Assembly (NCBI GenBank): GCA_015057585.1 | Contig: SVEF01000001.1 | Coordinates: 1 to 64,000 of the forward strand | Source: Lachnospiraceae bacterium | GTDB taxonomy: Bacteria > Bacillota > Clostridia > Lachnospirales > Lachnospiraceae | Length of the DNA stretch: 64,000 nt | Direction: 5' to 3' | Shown here: in pieces, positions 1-7,031 of the stretch | Layout: each line of letters opens with the position of its first letter | Position numbering within the stretch: the first letter of the stretch is position 1 | The notes under the pieces: model-generated | Seen by the model: only the letters and a program-made list of their open reading frames with translations | Databases searched by the model: none | Told to the model about the DNA's origin: nothing | Program-made: the position numbers and the translations under genes

Positions 1-170
1 TAGAGCGGCTGAATGGGCGTGCTGATGTTAGGAATATTGCTTCAAATAAGGTCCTTGAGCGGTGTGGTTTCATAAAAGAGGGGACAATCCGACAAGGCAA
101 AATGGTTTCGGTCTATTGCGACTATAACATTTACGGTATGCTTAGAGAAGATTATGCAAAGATAGACTAA
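1..170 (+). CDS. GNAT N-acetyltransferase, 5'-truncated C-terminal part
   Basis: The window opens inside a reading frame that ends with TAA at 168-170. The visible 55 residues contain the stretch NIASNKVLERCGF followed by a glycine-rich turn and a tail with D-Y-N-I-Y-G, typical of the C-terminal half of RimJ/RimL-type GNAT acetyltransferases (Asn and Ser of the N-x-x-S-x-x-V-x-E-x-x-G-F motif). Such enzymes move an acetyl group from acetyl-CoA to an amine; the substrate cannot be told. The N-terminal half and the acetyl-CoA loop lie outside the window. A second GNAT gene follows 46 bases later on the same strand. Confidence 0.75.
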   Translation, partial: ERLNGRADVRNIASNKVLERCGFIKEGTIRQGKMVSVYCDYNIYGMLREDYAKID

Positions 171-216
171 ACGAGGTCATCGTCAAATTCCAATTTGTTG
201 AATTGATGGAGGAAAA

Positions 217-660
217 ATGTTTTTTGATACAACCTTTTTGAAAAATAATGAAATAAATCTGGTGTTGGAAAGAACCTCCGATAGAGATGATGAAAAGGGA
301 TGGGTTCCTGCGTATTATTTTGCAATCTGCAATCAAGAAGGAATAAAAATGGGTGTTTGTGACTTGCGCATAGGTCATAATGATAATTTATATTATGGCG
401 GAAATATAGGATATAGTATATCGGAAGAATATAGGGGTCATCACTATGCAGGAAAGGCATGTTTGCTTCTGTTTGAATTGGCAAAGATGCATCAACTGGA
501 ATATGTGATTATTACCTGTAATCCGGATAATTATGCTTCTAGAAAAACTTGTGAATATGCAGGTGGTGAACTTCTTGAGATTGTAGAATTGCCTGAGGGA
601 AATAACATGAAAGAAAGAGGCGACACAGAGAAGTGTATTTATAAGTTTGTAGTAGTGTAG
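217..660 (+). CDS. GNAT family N-acetyltransferase
   Basis: A 147-residue protein of usual GNAT length. The acetyl-CoA pyrophosphate loop is seen around residues 72-80 (Y-R-G-H-H-Y-A-G-K-A, a Q/R-x-x-G-x-G/A variant), followed by a helix and by a C-terminal strand with N-P-D-N-Y-A-S-R-K-T-C-E-Y-A-G-G, the usual helix-4/strand-6 region. The start has a good ribosome site (GGAGG, 6 bases before ATG). The substrate is not recognisable; small-molecule or peptide amines are possible. It follows another GNAT gene, so the pair may be a local duplication or part of an accessory cluster. Confidence 0.8.
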   Translation: MFFDTTFLKNNEINLVLERTSDRDDEKGWVPAYYFAICNQEGIKMGVCDLRIGHNDNLYYGGNIGYSISEEYRGHHYAGKACLLLFELAKMHQLEYVIITCNPDNYASRKTCEYAGGELLEIVELPEGNNMKERGDTEKCIYKFVVV

Positions 661-707
661 TAGCATTTTTGAATAAGTCGAAGAGATAGATAGAAAGGAG
701 CATACAA

Positions 708-1067
708 ATGAAAAAACTTACCTCAAAGCAACTGAGAACCATCCGGATTTTGATAATAGTTATTGGAATACTTATCAGTTTTTGTATTTGGTTATTTTGG
801 CCGGATGTAATAAAGAACAATGCTCTTTATCATGTAGGGAATGGAAAATATGGCTCAAAGATGGGAGCCCTTTTAATAGTGTTGATACCACTGTTTGGGT
901 TTATTCCTTCCGGTATGAACGAAGAAATCCATTCAAAAGACTCAATGGAACGGGCTGAATTGCAGGAAAAGCTTGACAAGAGAGCAGAAAAAATTCAGCT
1001 TGCTGTTGCATTGTTTTGTAGTATGGTGGCATGTCTTGTTATGCTTGGGGGGCTTTTTCTTTGCTAG
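708..1067 (+). CDS. Small membrane protein of unknown function
   Basis: A 119-residue protein with three hydrophobic segments (about residues 11-33, 49-66 and 98-118) separated by a charged stretch rich in Glu and Lys around residues 68-95. No family is recognised. The start is supported by AAAGGAG 8-9 bases before ATG. Its closing residues are hydrophobic up to the stop, so the C-terminus probably lies at the membrane. It stands between a GNAT gene and a DUF2200 gene with no clear functional link. Confidence 0.6.
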   Translation: MKKLTSKQLRTIRILIIVIGILISFCIWLFWPDVIKNNALYHVGNGKYGSKMGALLIVLIPLFGFIPSGMNEEIHSKDSMERAELQEKLDKRAEKIQLAVALFCSMVACLVMLGGLFLC

Positions 1068-1146
1068 CATATTAAGTGGTGGCTGTACAATGTTTTCCAA
1101 ATAAAATAATTAAGAAAAGCAACTTGAATTTGAGAGAGGTATTTTG

Positions 1147-1497
1147 ATGGACAATCACAAAGTATATGGGATGTCTTTCGCAAAAGTATATTCATTACTT
1201 ATTGCGAAAGCGGAGAAAAAGGGTCATACGAGAGACGAGGTTGACCGGATTACTTGCTGGTTGACCGGGTATAAAAAAGAAGAGTTGGCGGATTTGTTAT
1301 TAACTGATTTAACGTATGGAGATTTCTTTTTGAATGCACCGGAGTTAAATCCCAAAAGAAAACAGATCACAGGTAAAATTTGCGGCATTAGCGTAGAAAT
1401 CATAGAAGATCCTTTGATGCAGGAAATACGCTACTTAGATAAATTGGTAGATGAACTTGCAAAAGGTAAGGCAATGGAAAAGATATTGAGGGAGTAA
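1147..1497 (+). CDS. DUF2200 family protein
   Basis: A 116-residue soluble protein of the DUF2200 family, recognised by the N-terminal M-x-F-x-K-V-Y-x-L-L-x-x-K-A-E-K-K-G block, the W-L-T-G-Y middle and the N-P-x-R-x-x-I-T-G-x-I-C-G segment near residues 75-88. The family is about 110-120 residues long and has no established function. A TTG codon lies one codon upstream of the ATG, but the ATG at 1147 is preferred because it has GAGAGAGGT at normal spacing. The 3' end overlaps the ribosome site of the short leader frame at 1503. Confidence 0.8.
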   Translation: MDNHKVYGMSFAKVYSLLIAKAEKKGHTRDEVDRITCWLTGYKKEELADLLLTDLTYGDFFLNAPELNPKRKQITGKICGISVEIIEDPLMQEIRYLDKLVDELAKGKAMEKILRE

Positions 1498-1502
1498 TTA
1501 AA

Positions 1503-1541
1503 ATGGTACTTTGCATTGTAGTGGCTCCATGCAGAGTCTGA
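1503..1541 (+). CDS. Putative leader peptide upstream of the MFS pump (12 codons)
   Basis: A short frame, M-V-L-C-I-V-V-A-P-C-R-V then TGA, begins at an ATG placed 8 bases after a good ribosome site (GAGGGAG, 1488-1494). It ends inside the first hairpin of a structured leader (1525-1556), 90 bases before the MFS gene. Short hydrophobic leader peptides of this kind are known upstream of antibiotic-inducible resistance genes (erm, mef/msr, ABC-F), where ribosome stalling changes the downstream RNA fold. That role here is inference from position, ribosome site and fold. Confidence 0.4.
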   Translation: MVLCIVVAPCRV

Positions 1542-1628
1542 GGAGAATGCATGGAGGAACAGTATTAGGCTGATATCCTCAGGCTTTGCTTCTGGTTTGA
1601 AAAATAGTTGAAACGAAAAGGAGCAAAG
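1525..1628 (+). promoter_or_regulatory. Structured leader with RBS-sequestering hairpin
   Basis: Three pairings can be drawn. Hairpin 1 pairs 1525-1532 with 1549-1556 (8 perfect pairs). An alternative stem pairs 1535-1544 with 1576-1585 (10 pairs, one G-U) and cannot nest with hairpin 1. The last hairpin pairs 1584-1593 with 1619-1628 (10 pairs, one G-U), with a further 1595-1598/1611-1614 stem; it buries the AGGAG ribosome site (1619-1623) of the MFS gene starting at 1631. Together with the leader frame at 1503 this resembles translational attenuation. No folding energy was computed. Confidence 0.45.
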
Positions 1629-1630
1629 AA

Positions 1631-2923
1631 ATGAAAAACAGAAAGAAAGATGAAATATTTAAGTTAAAGGATTTTCTGATACTCTGGAGTACTCAGAGTT
1701 TATCGGGACTCGGTAGCAGTATCACGGCATTTGCACTGACTTTATGGTTGTATGAGAAGACAGGGTCCTCATTGAGCACGGCGGCACTTACGATATGCTC
1801 TTATGCGCCATATGTTTTAATGAGTATTTTTGCAGGAGCATTGACAGACCGGTTTGATAAAAAGAAGACAATGCTTGTTTGCGATGTGATTGCCGTGTTT
1901 TGTACCATGGCAGTATTTGGATTATTTAGGACAAATCGCCTGATGGTATGGCATTTGTATGCGCTAAATGTGATTTCAGGATTGATGAATACAGTACAGC
2001 AACCGGCATCCGAAGTGGCTATGACGCTGATCATTCCCGAAAAGTATTATCAGAAGACAAGTGGCCTTCGCTCATTGTCAAGGTCTTTGATTTCTATACT
2101 AAATCCATTGATTGCTACAGCGTTGTACTCGTTTGTAGGGCTTAACGGAGTGATAGCAGTAGATATCGGAAGTTTCCTGGTTGCGTTTACAGCATTGTTG
2201 TTTTTTATAAAAATTCCAAAAAGCAAGAGTGAAAGGAAAGAAGGCGTATTTGTTCTTGCAAAAGAAGGAACTGGATTTTTGAAAGACAATCCGATGATTA
2301 TGACGCTGATATTATTTATGGCAGGTGTGAACCTGGTGGCTTCTGCGTTTGATGCAACGCTGCCGGGTTATGTGCTTCCGAATCCAAAGGGCGGGCAGGC
2401 GGTTTTGGGAATTGTTACCTCTTGTTCCGGCGTGGCTATGATTATTGGCAGTCTGCTGGCTTCTGTTTTGCCTAAGCCAAAAGATAGGGTCAAGGTTGTT
2501 TATTTGACCATGTTGTTTTCGCTGGGAACAGAAAATTTTTTACTGGCATTTTCCAGAGAACCGATCGTATGGTGTGTCGGGCAGATAATCGGATGGATTC
2601 TTGTACCGGTTATGAGTGCGAATTTGGATGTGATTCTTAGGAGCTCCATTCCGGTGAAATTACAAGGACGTGTTTATGCGTGTCGAAATGCACTGCAGTT
2701 TTTTACGATTCCGATCGGATTGTTTTTAGGTGGTTTTATGGTAGATAATGTATGTGAGCCATTTATGGATACCTATAGTGATTTGTCCGTTGCGGAGACA
2801 CTCTTTGGAACAGGAAAAGGTTCTGGGGCTGCACTTATGATGTTTCTGCTTGGTGTAAGCGGAATACTAATCTGTCTAATTACCGGTAAAAAGTTGAAAA
2901 AATATCAATATAGCGAAAAGTAA
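1631..2923 (+). CDS. MFS efflux transporter (macrolide-efflux/MefA-like MFS_3 type)
   Basis: A 430-residue major facilitator with about 12 membrane segments. It begins with F-x-L-W-S-T-Q-S-L-S-G-L-G-S-S-I-T and carries the loop 2-3 signature A-L-T-D-R-F-D-K-K near residues 72-80, both typical of the MFS_3/MefA-like drug efflux group. It probably exports a drug or lipid-like compound by proton antiport at the cytoplasmic membrane; the substrate is unknown. The ribosome site AAAAGGAG is well placed but lies in a hairpin stem (1584-1628) behind a leader peptide frame, suggesting inducible translation. An XRE regulator follows with its own promoter. Confidence 0.8.
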   Translation: MKNRKKDEIFKLKDFLILWSTQSLSGLGSSITAFALTLWLYEKTGSSLSTAALTICSYAPYVLMSIFAGALTDRFDKKKTMLVCDVIAVFCTMAVFGLFRTNRLMVWHLYALNVISGLMNTVQQPASEVAMTLIIPEKYYQKTSGLRSLSRSLISILNPLIATALYSFVGLNGVIAVDIGSFLVAFTALLFFIKIPKSKSERKEGVFVLAKEGTGFLKDNPMIMTLILFMAGVNLVASAFDATLPGYVLPNPKGGQAVLGIVTSCSGVAMIIGSLLASVLPKPKDRVKVVYLTMLFSLGTENFLLAFSREPIVWCVGQIIGWILVPVMSANLDVILRSSIPVKLQGRVYACRNALQFFTIPIGLFLGGFMVDNVCEPFMDTYSDLSVAETLFGTGKGSGAALMMFLLGVSGILICLITGKKLKKYQYSEK

Positions 2924-2985
2924 GTTTAAGAGAAACAATATCATGAAACTTCTCTCCGCAGATACATAATTCTCCGTTTTATAGA

Positions 2986-3014
2986 TTGAATTCTACGGAC
3001 TCTACACGTATACT
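2986..3014 (+). promoter_or_regulatory. Sigma-A promoter of the XRE gene
   Basis: TTGAAT (2986-2991) and a perfect extended -10 TATACT (3009-3014) are separated by 17 bases, about 40 bases ahead of the XRE start at 3056. Confidence 0.55.
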
Positions 3015-3055
3015 GAAGACATGAAAGTTGCAGCTTTTAAGAAATTCGGAGGTAC

Positions 3056-3292
3056 ATGATGAGTCAGAATCAGATAGGAAATTTTATTCAACAGTTAAGA
3101 AAAGAAAAGGGGCTTACACAAAAAGAGTTGGGAAATGCAGTCGGGGTAAGTGACAAGACAATATCAAAGTGGGAAAACAGCAACAGCATTCCTGATACCT
3201 CGATGTTGCCTGCTCTTTGTGAGGCACTGGATATTTCGGTTAATGAATTTTATCTTGTTGTCAGCATACTAATACATAGGAATCAAAAATAG
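3056..3292 (+). CDS. Short XRE-family HTH transcriptional regulator
   Basis: A 78-residue protein. Residues 7-65 form a Cro/CI-type helix-turn-helix: I-x-x-L-R-K-E-K-G-L-T-Q-K-E-L-G, then V-S-D-K-T-I-S-K-W-E. It probably binds an operator as a dimer. Relatives that begin in the same way usually continue after D-I-S-x-N-E into a longer membrane-bearing C-terminal domain; here the protein changes to an unrelated hydrophobic tail of about 14 residues and stops, so it may be a truncated remnant. A GGAGG site precedes two adjacent ATG codons (3056 and 3059); either could be used. Confidence 0.75.
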   Translation: MMSQNQIGNFIQQLRKEKGLTQKELGNAVGVSDKTISKWENSNSIPDTSMLPALCEALDISVNEFYLVVSILIHRNQK

Positions 3293-3308
3293 TATTTAAA
3301 TCAAGAAT

Positions 3309-3330
3309 CCCCCGGAAAGGTTTCCGGGGG
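3309..3330. terminator. Bidirectional terminator hairpin
   Basis: A perfect 10-base inverted repeat (3309-3318 with 3321-3330) that is very GC-rich at its base lies between the convergent XRE gene (ends 3292) and the minus-strand phosphoesterase (ends 3337). A T-rich run follows on the plus strand and an AT-rich stretch on the minus strand. Confidence 0.75.
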
Positions 3331-3336
3331 TTCGTC

Positions 3337-5040
3337 TTACTTATTCTCAATCACAATTTGATTGCCGTACTGAATATCTTCAAACCATGGAGAAATGATA
3401 TTGTCAACCACCTCGCCCTTTTCATTCGTGTAACGAAGCGTCGTCGTTTTTTCGTCACTGCTTGCAGCAACACCGATAAATTTGGTATCAAAGACATATT
3501 CCTTAAAGGTTAACTGCTGGCCTTCGCTCTTTCGGGAAACGAGGATGGCAGGGAAGGTAGCGGCTGTCATGATACGCTTGCCGTTTCCGGTTGCTTTTCC
3601 GCTGTAGGCTTCACACTGGGTCATCTTGCTGCCGTCTTCAAAAGCAGGATCTATGTACCAAAGCTGATGCTGGTGTCCACCGTAAAGAATCGTCAGATTC
3701 ATCCGGTTTAAACGTTCTACCCAGGCGTCCTTCCATTTGCCTGCATGGTCACTGGTGGATTTTACGGTCAAAGGAATATGACACACCGCAATGCGGTAAT
3801 CCACGCCCGGCGCATTAAATTCGGTATCGGCATTGGCTAACACCTCATCTAAGAAAACCGTTTGAGCATCACGATAATCATCAAACTTGGCGGCTCCGTA
3901 ATATTCTACGAAATCATCCGCATGGTCTTCGCCGATATCCAGTACAATACCCCAGATGTTCTTCAGGCGGAAGGTGAAATAGAAATTTCCTCCCTCGGTA
4001 GCACCGACATAACGGTGGAACTCATCGGCAAGAACGCCCTTTGTCTCATGATTTCCTCTGGCGTAAACGACCGGAATTTCGCCTTTTGTGATGATACCGC
4101 ACATACGGAACGTTTCTTCCAAATCGGACGTTCGGTCAATCCAGCTGACCTGGTCGCCACAGTTGATTAAGAAATCCAAATCATCGCCAAAATAGGAGGC
4201 TGCGCCGACCGGAGTCTTCTTTACATTATGTACATCAGAAATAGCATAATAGTTTAAGCCGTCCTCCGGATGGACACCGCGCCAGGAAAACGTCTTTTGT
4301 ATGGTTCTTCCCTGCATGGAACTGTATGGTCCGCGGAGCAACATGGATTTTGCGTAAATTGTATAAGAATCTGCGTTGTCAAGAACCTCCATCGGAACCG
4401 TCACCTTGTGAATGCGGTCTTCGGTGACACGGTAGCCGGCATAGGTATCATTGTATTCCACACCGTCAATTTCTACCCAGGCGGTACCCTTTCCGGAAGT
4501 GGTAAATACAATCTGGTAGGTATCCTCTACCGCAAATACGGCAGGAGTGCAGTTGATACGGTTAAAGGAAATGACATCAAACCGGATTAAAAGCCCGCCG
4601 ACAAACAGGACAACCAGGACAACGGAAGCAAGCCATTTTTTGCGGAAAACCGAAAACTTCGGGAATACAAACATCAGGCAGTAGAGCAGTGCAATGATTC
4701 CCACGTATAAGAGGTTATATAGGAACTCCCGGATGAAGTAGTGGGAGGCCTCTGTTGTCAAAGAAATAATATAAGCATCCAAACCAAAGAAGAGAAGCCC
4801 CAAAAGCGTAAACAATATGGCCGGAATGAGGTAAAACTTCTTATGTAAGGACATCACCGTAGCACACAGACAGGCGGTGAGCATGGTAAATAACAAAATG
4901 TACGGCATGGAATGGAAGGTATAGCGGATAATGCCGGACCACATGGAGCGGATACCGAAATAACAGAGCAGATTCAGTACCGCAAAAATGTTGCTGGCCA
5001 AAAACAGCCATGGTTTGCATTGCTTTTTGAGAAAATTCAT
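3337..5040 (-). CDS. Membrane-anchored calcineurin-like metallophosphoesterase
   Basis: A 567-residue protein. The first 150 residues hold about five membrane helices. A beta-rich linker follows, then a metallophosphoesterase domain from about residue 265 with the expected metal motifs in order: D-V-H, N-C-G-D-Q, R-G-N-H-E, C-H-I-P and G-G-H-Q-H. The catalytic domain is probably outside the membrane, acting on a surface or extracellular phosphoester; the substrate is unknown. It is the last gene of a minus-strand run and lies 47 bases after pncC. Related proteins in Clostridia have the same layout; none is recalled with a proven substrate. Confidence 0.8.
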   Translation of the reverse strand: MNFLKKQCKPWLFLASNIFAVLNLLCYFGIRSMWSGIIRYTFHSMPYILLFTMLTACLCATVMSLHKKFYLIPAILFTLLGLLFFGLDAYIISLTTEASHYFIREFLYNLLYVGIIALLYCLMFVFPKFSVFRKKWLASVVLVVLFVGGLLIRFDVISFNRINCTPAVFAVEDTYQIVFTTSGKGTAWVEIDGVEYNDTYAGYRVTEDRIHKVTVPMEVLDNADSYTIYAKSMLLRGPYSSMQGRTIQKTFSWRGVHPEDGLNYYAISDVHNVKKTPVGAASYFGDDLDFLINCGDQVSWIDRTSDLEETFRMCGIITKGEIPVVYARGNHETKGVLADEFHRYVGATEGGNFYFTFRLKNIWGIVLDIGEDHADDFVEYYGAAKFDDYRDAQTVFLDEVLANADTEFNAPGVDYRIAVCHIPLTVKSTSDHAGKWKDAWVERLNRMNLTILYGGHQHQLWYIDPAFEDGSKMTQCEAYSGKATGNGKRIMTAATFPAILVSRKSEGQQLTFKEYVFDTKFIGVAASSDEKTTTLRYTNEKGEVVDNIISPWFEDIQYGNQIVIENK

Positions 5041-5087
5041 AAATTTTTGCTCCTTTGCATAAAATTTAATTTAGATTTAATATTTCG

Positions 5088-5561
5088 TTATAGCAGATGA
5101 AGCAGTGTCGCAAGGGCATATTCGGTACTTTTTTCCCGAACTTCGTTGCGGGACAGTCCGTCAAAGTGCATCGTATAGGTGGTTACCTTGCCATTTACAT
5201 AAAATCCAAAGCAGACCGTGCCGACCGGAATCTCATCGGTGCCGCCGCTTGGCCCTGCCACACCGGAGGTGGCTATGCCAACCTCAGAACCGGCCTCCTT
5301 TGCTACGCCTTTTGCCATTTCTGCCACAACCGGTTCGCTGACAACATCGAAAGCAGCAATGGTATCCGGTGAGACACCGAGGTACTTTTCTTTGGCTTCG
5401 TTTGCGTAGGTGACAAAGCTGACGTCAAGTACACGGGAGGCATTGGCTACATTTACGATGCGCGCGGCAATCAGACCGCCGGTACACGATTCTGCGCAGG
5501 AAATATGCAACTTCTGGTCGATCAATCGCTCTACAACCTGTTCTTCTATCGGGATACTCAT
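5088..5561 (-). CDS. pncC: Nicotinamide-nucleotide amidohydrolase PncC (CinA C-terminal domain)
   Basis: A 157-residue protein equal to the free-standing CinA C-terminal domain. The signature A-E-S-C-T-G-G-L-I-A-A-R-I lies near residues 19-31 and the T-S-G-V-A-G-P-S-G-G-T block near residues 97-107. PncC deamidates NMN to NaMN in the pyridine nucleotide cycle, a cytoplasmic reaction. It follows a sirtuin gene by 24 bases; the sirtuin consumes NAD, so the pairing suggests a shared role in NAD turnover (inference). The start is supported by AAAGGA upstream of ATG. The N-terminal CinA (MoaB-like) domain is absent, as is common for PncC. Confidence 0.9.
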   Translation of the reverse strand: MSIPIEEQVVERLIDQKLHISCAESCTGGLIAARIVNVANASRVLDVSFVTYANEAKEKYLGVSPDTIAAFDVVSEPVVAEMAKGVAKEAGSEVGIATSGVAGPSGGTDEIPVGTVCFGFYVNGKVTTYTMHFDGLSRNEVREKSTEYALATLLHLL

Positions 5562-5585
5562 ACAGTTTCCTTTCTTAAATCACGA

Positions 5586-6317
5586 TTATATTTTTAATTT
5601 TGAGAAAATTTCGCCAAGTCCGGCCTGAATTAAGAGGTCGGCATGGGAATCATAGGCAGTAGCGGACTTGTTTATCAGTACCAGATGCTTTCCACTGAAA
5701 TACCGGAGGAAAGAAGCGGCCGGATAGACGGAAAGAGAAGTGCCTGCCACGATTAAAACATCTGCAGAAGAGAGCAGGGACAGCGTAGTTTCAATGTCGG
5801 CATCCTTTAAACTTTCTTCGTATAGCACCACATCCGGCTTAATGATACCGCCGCAGTCACAATGCGGGATATCCGGACTTTCCTTGATGACGGAAAGCGG
5901 ATGGAATTTGTGACAGTTCATGCAGTAATTGCGGTGAATGCTGCCGTGCAGTTCGGTCACTTTTTTGCTTCCTGCAATCTGATGCAGACCGTCAATGTTT
6001 TGCGTGATAATTCCCGCCAGTTTTCCTGCGGTTTCGAGGGAAACGAGAAAGTTGTGCGTGACATTCGGTAAAACATCCGTCACCGCCATCTTATCACGGT
6101 AGTATTCGTAAAACTCAGAGGTCTTTTCCATAAAAAAGGTATGACTTAAGATAGTTTCCGGATCATAACGGTATTTCTGACGGTATAAGCCGTCTGCGCT
6201 TCGAAAATCCGGAATTCCGCTTTCGGTGCTGACACCGGCACCGCCAAAGAAAACGATACGTTTCCCGGCATCTAGAATGGATTGTAACTGTTTGATTTTT
6301 TCGTCGAGTTCCGTCAT
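5586..6317 (-). CDS. cobB: NAD-dependent protein deacylase, sirtuin (Sir2/CobB)
   Basis: A 243-residue sirtuin of normal bacterial length. Visible motifs are G-A-G-V-S-T-E-S-G-I-P-D-F-R-S (NAD binding, residues 25-40), Q-N-I-D-G-L-H, the catalytic His in T-E-L-H-G-S, and four zinc Cys in C-M-N-C and C-D-C-G-G. It removes acyl groups from lysines and releases nicotinamide and O-acyl-ADP-ribose. It sits between an SDR and pncC in a tight minus-strand run (gaps of 15 and 24 bases), consistent with cotranscription. Confidence 0.93.
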   Translation of the reverse strand: MTELDEKIKQLQSILDAGKRIVFFGGAGVSTESGIPDFRSADGLYRQKYRYDPETILSHTFFMEKTSEFYEYYRDKMAVTDVLPNVTHNFLVSLETAGKLAGIITQNIDGLHQIAGSKKVTELHGSIHRNYCMNCHKFHPLSVIKESPDIPHCDCGGIIKPDVVLYEESLKDADIETTLSLLSSADVLIVAGTSLSVYPAASFLRYFSGKHLVLINKSATAYDSHADLLIQAGLGEIFSKLKI

Positions 6318-6332
6318 GTTGTCTGCCTTTCT

Positions 6333-7031
6333 TTATTTTTTACGGATGCGGTGTTTTTGAGGTTGTACGGTGAGTTCTGTCACGTTCAGATGTTCTTTTG
6401 CAGATACCAGGGTTAATATCAGGTCGGCAATATCTTCTGCAAACAGACAGGCTTCCTCATCGGCCGTAAAATCCGCATTCCGGTACAGTTCGGTTTTTGT
6501 CATATCCGGAAGCAGGGTAGTAACTTTGATTCCGTGCTTTCTTACTTCTTCAAACAGGCTGTTTGCAAAACTGAGAAGTGCTGCCTTGGTGGCACCGTAG
6601 GCACAGCCGTAGGTGTTGGTTTTCCGTGAAGTGACGGAAGAAATGAAAATAAACTGTCCGCTTCCCCGTTGCTTCATGTACGGCAGTACATGAGAGGTCA
6701 GCAGCATCGGCGCTTCGATGTTGGTACGTACCAGCTCGCGGATGGAAGCATCGTCAATCGTTTCGTGCAGTCCGTAGTAGCCGACACCTGCATTGTGGAT
6801 GATGATATCCGGTGCATTGCAGTGATGGACTTCCTTGAGTTCCTTCCACATCTTTTGCATGGCATGGGCATCGGTAATATCACAGGAAATCCTGTGCAGG
6901 TTCTCCGGATAGGAGAGGATTTCGTCAAAGTGTCTTCCGAGACCGAATACCTGATAGCCTTCCTTTGCAAGGGCTTGCGCGGTGGCAAGACCGATGCCGG
7001 AGGAGGCACCGGTAAGTAATACGGTTTTCAT
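6333..7031 (-). CDS. SDR family NAD(P)-dependent oxidoreductase
   Basis: A 232-residue classical short-chain dehydrogenase. The cofactor motif T-G-A-S-S-G-I-G is at residues 7-14, N-A-G at about 81-83, and catalytic Ser-Tyr-Lys appear in S-S-V-T-S and Y-G-A-T-K. The substrate is not recognisable. The ATG directly abuts the stop of the preceding nucleosidase/lyase fusion (TAA then ATG), which suggests coupled translation. The next gene is the sirtuin after 15 bases. Confidence 0.88.
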   Translation of the reverse strand: MKTVLLTGASSGIGLATAQALAKEGYQVFGLGRHFDEILSYPENLHRISCDITDAHAMQKMWKELKEVHHCNAPDIIIHNAGVGYYGLHETIDDASIRELVRTNIEAPMLLTSHVLPYMKQRGSGQFIFISSVTSRKTNTYGCAYGATKAALLSFANSLFEEVRKHGIKVTTLLPDMTKTELYRNADFTADEEACLFAEDIADLILTLVSAKEHLNVTELTVQPQKHRIRKK

